Shown here in pieces: positions 62,535-64,000 of a DNA stretch of 64,000 nucleotides; the first letter of the stretch is position 1; every line of letters starts with the position of its first letter. Made by a program: the position numbers and the translations under genes. The notes below the pieces were generated by a model. The model was not told the DNA's origin, made no database searches, and saw only the letters and a list, made by a program, of their open reading frames with translations. Source of the stretch: Actinomycetota bacterium (GTDB lineage: Bacteria; Actinomycetota; CADDZG01; JAHWKV01; JAOPZY01); NCBI GenBank assembly GCA_035765775.1, contig DASTWV010000055.1, positions 1 to 64,000 of the forward strand, in the 5' to 3' direction.

Positions 62535-62846
62535 ATGCCAATCGTAGCGACTCAGACGCTTCCGGACGGGACAACCCGGGAGCAGATTCAAGCGGTGGCG
62601 GCCAAGATCGTGGCGGGGGGCGCGCCCACGGGCTGCATCTCGCACACCATTTATGAAGAGGGCGGGAAATTCCGGGTGGTGGACGTGTGGGCGAGCGAGG
62701 CGGATCTGAACGCCTTCGCGCAGGACCGGCTCATCCCGACCATCGTGGAGATGGCCCAGGCGATGGGCATGGACCCGAGCCAGCTCCCGCAGGCCGAGCC
62801 GCCGTCGATCTACGAGGCGGTCGACTACTTCCCACAGGGCCAGTGA
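62535..62846 (+). CDS. small uncharacterised protein
   Basis: A 103-residue soluble protein of compact alpha/beta pattern (strand-helix-strand, IVATQTLPDG; HTIYEEGGKFRVVDVWASEADLNAFAQDRLIPTIVEM), resembling the dimeric alpha/beta-barrel fold of ABM-like proteins though without a family signature. A strong GGAGGGAGGAG Shine-Dalgarno supports ATG 62535. Not recognised by name. Confidence 0.75.
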   Translation: MPIVATQTLPDGTTREQIQAVAAKIVAGGAPTGCISHTIYEEGGKFRVVDVWASEADLNAFAQDRLIPTIVEMAQAMGMDPSQLPQAEPPSIYEAVDYFPQGQ

Positions 62847-62855
62847 GGGCCCGCG

Positions 62856-64000
62856 TCAGTCCTCCGGGCGCAGGGCCGGGAAGAGGATGACGTCCCGGAT
62901 CGAGTGGCTGTCGGTGAGGATCATCGCCAGGCGGTCCACGCCCAACCCCAGGCCCCCGGCGGGCGGCATCCCGTACTCGAGCGCAGCCAGGTAGTCCTCG
63001 TCCAGGCGGTGGGCCTCGTCGGCCGGCCCGGCCCGGCCCTCCGCCTGGGCGACGAACGCCGCCCGCTGGATATCGGGATCGTTGAGCTCCGAGTAGGCAG
63101 GGGCAATCTCCATGCCGGCGATCACCAGCTCCAGGTGCTCGGTGAAGCGCGGGTCCGTGCGGTGCGGGCGGGCAAGCGGGGAGACCTCCCGGGGGAAGTC
63201 CATGACGAAGGTGGGCTGGATGAGGGTGTGCTCCACCTTCTTCTCGTAGATCTCCACCAGGCGCTTGCCCCAGCCCCAGGCCGGGTCGAGCGAGATGCCG
63301 AGGCGCTCGCAGTCGGCGATGAGGTCACCGTCGGGGTCGGCCCCCGCCTCCCGGACCAGCTCCACGAGGCGGGCGCGGCGGTAGGGGGCTTCCAGATCGA
63401 TGCCCTCCCCGAAGAACACCGTCGTCTGGCCGGTGACCGCCACCGCCAGCCGGCTGATGAGCCGCTCGAGCAGCGCCGCCATGTCGGTGTAGTCGCCGAA
63501 GGCCTGGTAGGCCTCCAGCATGGTGAACTCGGGATTGTGCTGGGTGGAGACGCCCTCGTTGCGGAAGTTGCGGTTGATCTCGAAGACCTTCTCCATGCCC
63601 CCCACCAGCAGGCGCTTCAGGTACAGCTCCGGAGCGATGCGCAGGTAGAGATCGGCGCCGAGCACCTCGTGGTGGGTGACGAACGGCTTGGCGAGGGCGC
63701 CGCCCGGGATCGGGTGCAGCATGGGGGTCTCGACCTCGACGTAGCCTTCCTCGGTGAGGGCCCGGCGCATCTCGGCCACCAAGGTGGTGCGGGCCACGAC
63801 GATCTCCCGGGCCCGGTCGCTGGTGGCGAGGTCCAGGTACCGGCGCCGGTGGCGGGCCTCCACCCGGGTGATGCCGGTGCGCTTGTCCGGCCACGGCCGC
63901 CGGGACGGGGCCAGGATCTCGAAGCCCTCCACCTGGATCGACAGCTCGCCGGTCCGGGTGGCGATCACCTGTCCCCAGGCCCCCACCCAGTCGCCGACGC
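62856..64000 (-). CDS. lysS: lysyl-tRNA synthetase, class II (5' end outside window)
   Basis: The C-terminal ~381 residues of LysRS. Class II motif 2 appears as FEINRNFRNEGVSTQHNPEFTMLEAYQAF and motif 3 as GLGLGVDRLAMILTDSHSIRDVILFPALRPE; the end of the OB-fold anticodon domain (VGDWVGAWGQVIATRTGELSI) is visible at the edge. The frame stays open to position 64000, so the true start lies beyond the window. It charges tRNA-Lys. Confidence 0.97.
   Translation of the reverse strand, partial: VGDWVGAWGQVIATRTGELSIQVEGFEILAPSRRPWPDKRTGITRVEARHRRRYLDLATSDRAREIVVARTTLVAEMRRALTEEGYVEVETPMLHPIPGGALAKPFVTHHEVLGADLYLRIAPELYLKRLLVGGMEKVFEINRNFRNEGVSTQHNPEFTMLEAYQAFGDYTDMAALLERLISRLAVAVTGQTTVFFGEGIDLEAPYRRARLVELVREAGADPDGDLIADCERLGISLDPAWGWGKRLVEIYEKKVEHTLIQPTFVMDFPREVSPLARPHRTDPRFTEHLELVIAGMEIAPAYSELNDPDIQRAAFVAQAEGRAGPADEAHRLDEDYLAALEYGMPPAGGLGLGVDRLAMILTDSHSIRDVILFPALRPED

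Overview
The window is very GC-rich chromosomal DNA. Many genes start at GTG or TTG, Shine-Dalgarno sites are strong, and neighbouring genes often overlap by 1-4 bases. Its core gene order points to Actinomycetota: lysS, clpC, radA, carD, ispD, ispF, rlmB and tRNA-Thr follow one another along the minus strand. With a form II CO-dehydrogenase-like coxSLM operon and few familiar accessory genes, a deep-branching or uncultured soil-type actinobacterium is the best guess. That placement is inference; no rRNA gene is present.

Region by region. 1-3.3 kb: a minus-strand operon of a DUF347-type membrane protein and a two-gene ABC-2 exporter. 3.3-4.9 kb: a DinB-fold protein, a selenocysteine tRNA (anticodon UCA) and a GNAT acetyltransferase. 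5.1-9.6 kb: an accessory patch with a double-nuclease polymorphic toxin, a secreted TNT-like NAD glycohydrolase, a flavin reductase and poorly conserved small genes; two promoters here carry palindromes between -35 and -10. 9.8-14.7 kb: an operon of a PaaK-like adenylate-forming enzyme, Acg-like nitroreductase, SDR without its catalytic Tyr/Lys, VOC protein and ECF sigma factor with a SnoaL-like tail. 14.9-18.8 kb: a divergent pair of a secreted GH5 glycosidase and a secreted phosphoesterase. 18.9-29.3 kb: mostly housekeeping genes (TIGR01777 epimerase, VOC, YqeY, iron alcohol dehydrogenase, FGGY kinase, PAC2, RlmN, biotin ligase) and one frame-disrupted membrane protein gene.

29.3-32.4 kb is a possible nucleic-acid-modification locus. 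It holds a Cas4/AddB-like Fe-S protein with a degraded PD-(D/E)XK centre, and a DNA methyltransferase whose C-terminal domain is a paralogue of the small PD-(D/E)XK protein encoded directly after it. The two reading frames meet at a CTGA junction, and a LexA-box-like dyad lies upstream. 32.7-39.7 kb: a ComA-like phosphosulfolactate synthase and a complete peptide-type ABC transporter with fused ATPases. 39.9-43.6 kb: coxSLM. 43.9-48.3 kb: tRNA-Thr and rlmB/ispF/ispD/carD/radA.

49-59 kb is a cell-envelope region: a 1574-residue secreted multidomain phosphoesterase, an L,D-transpeptidase, a zinc-ribbon/proline-rich/propeller-like membrane protein and an LPXTG-type surface protein. 59.2-64 kb: clpC, an ACT-domain protein, a small conserved-looking protein and lysS, which runs off the right edge.

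Four convergent gene junctions carry a long inverted repeat, three with a clear second hairpin nested inside and one with a weak one. Two convergent junctions carry copies of a second, 16-bp-arm palindrome. These are probably bidirectional terminators or a small repeat family. No CRISPR array, rRNA, transposase or prophage gene was recognised.
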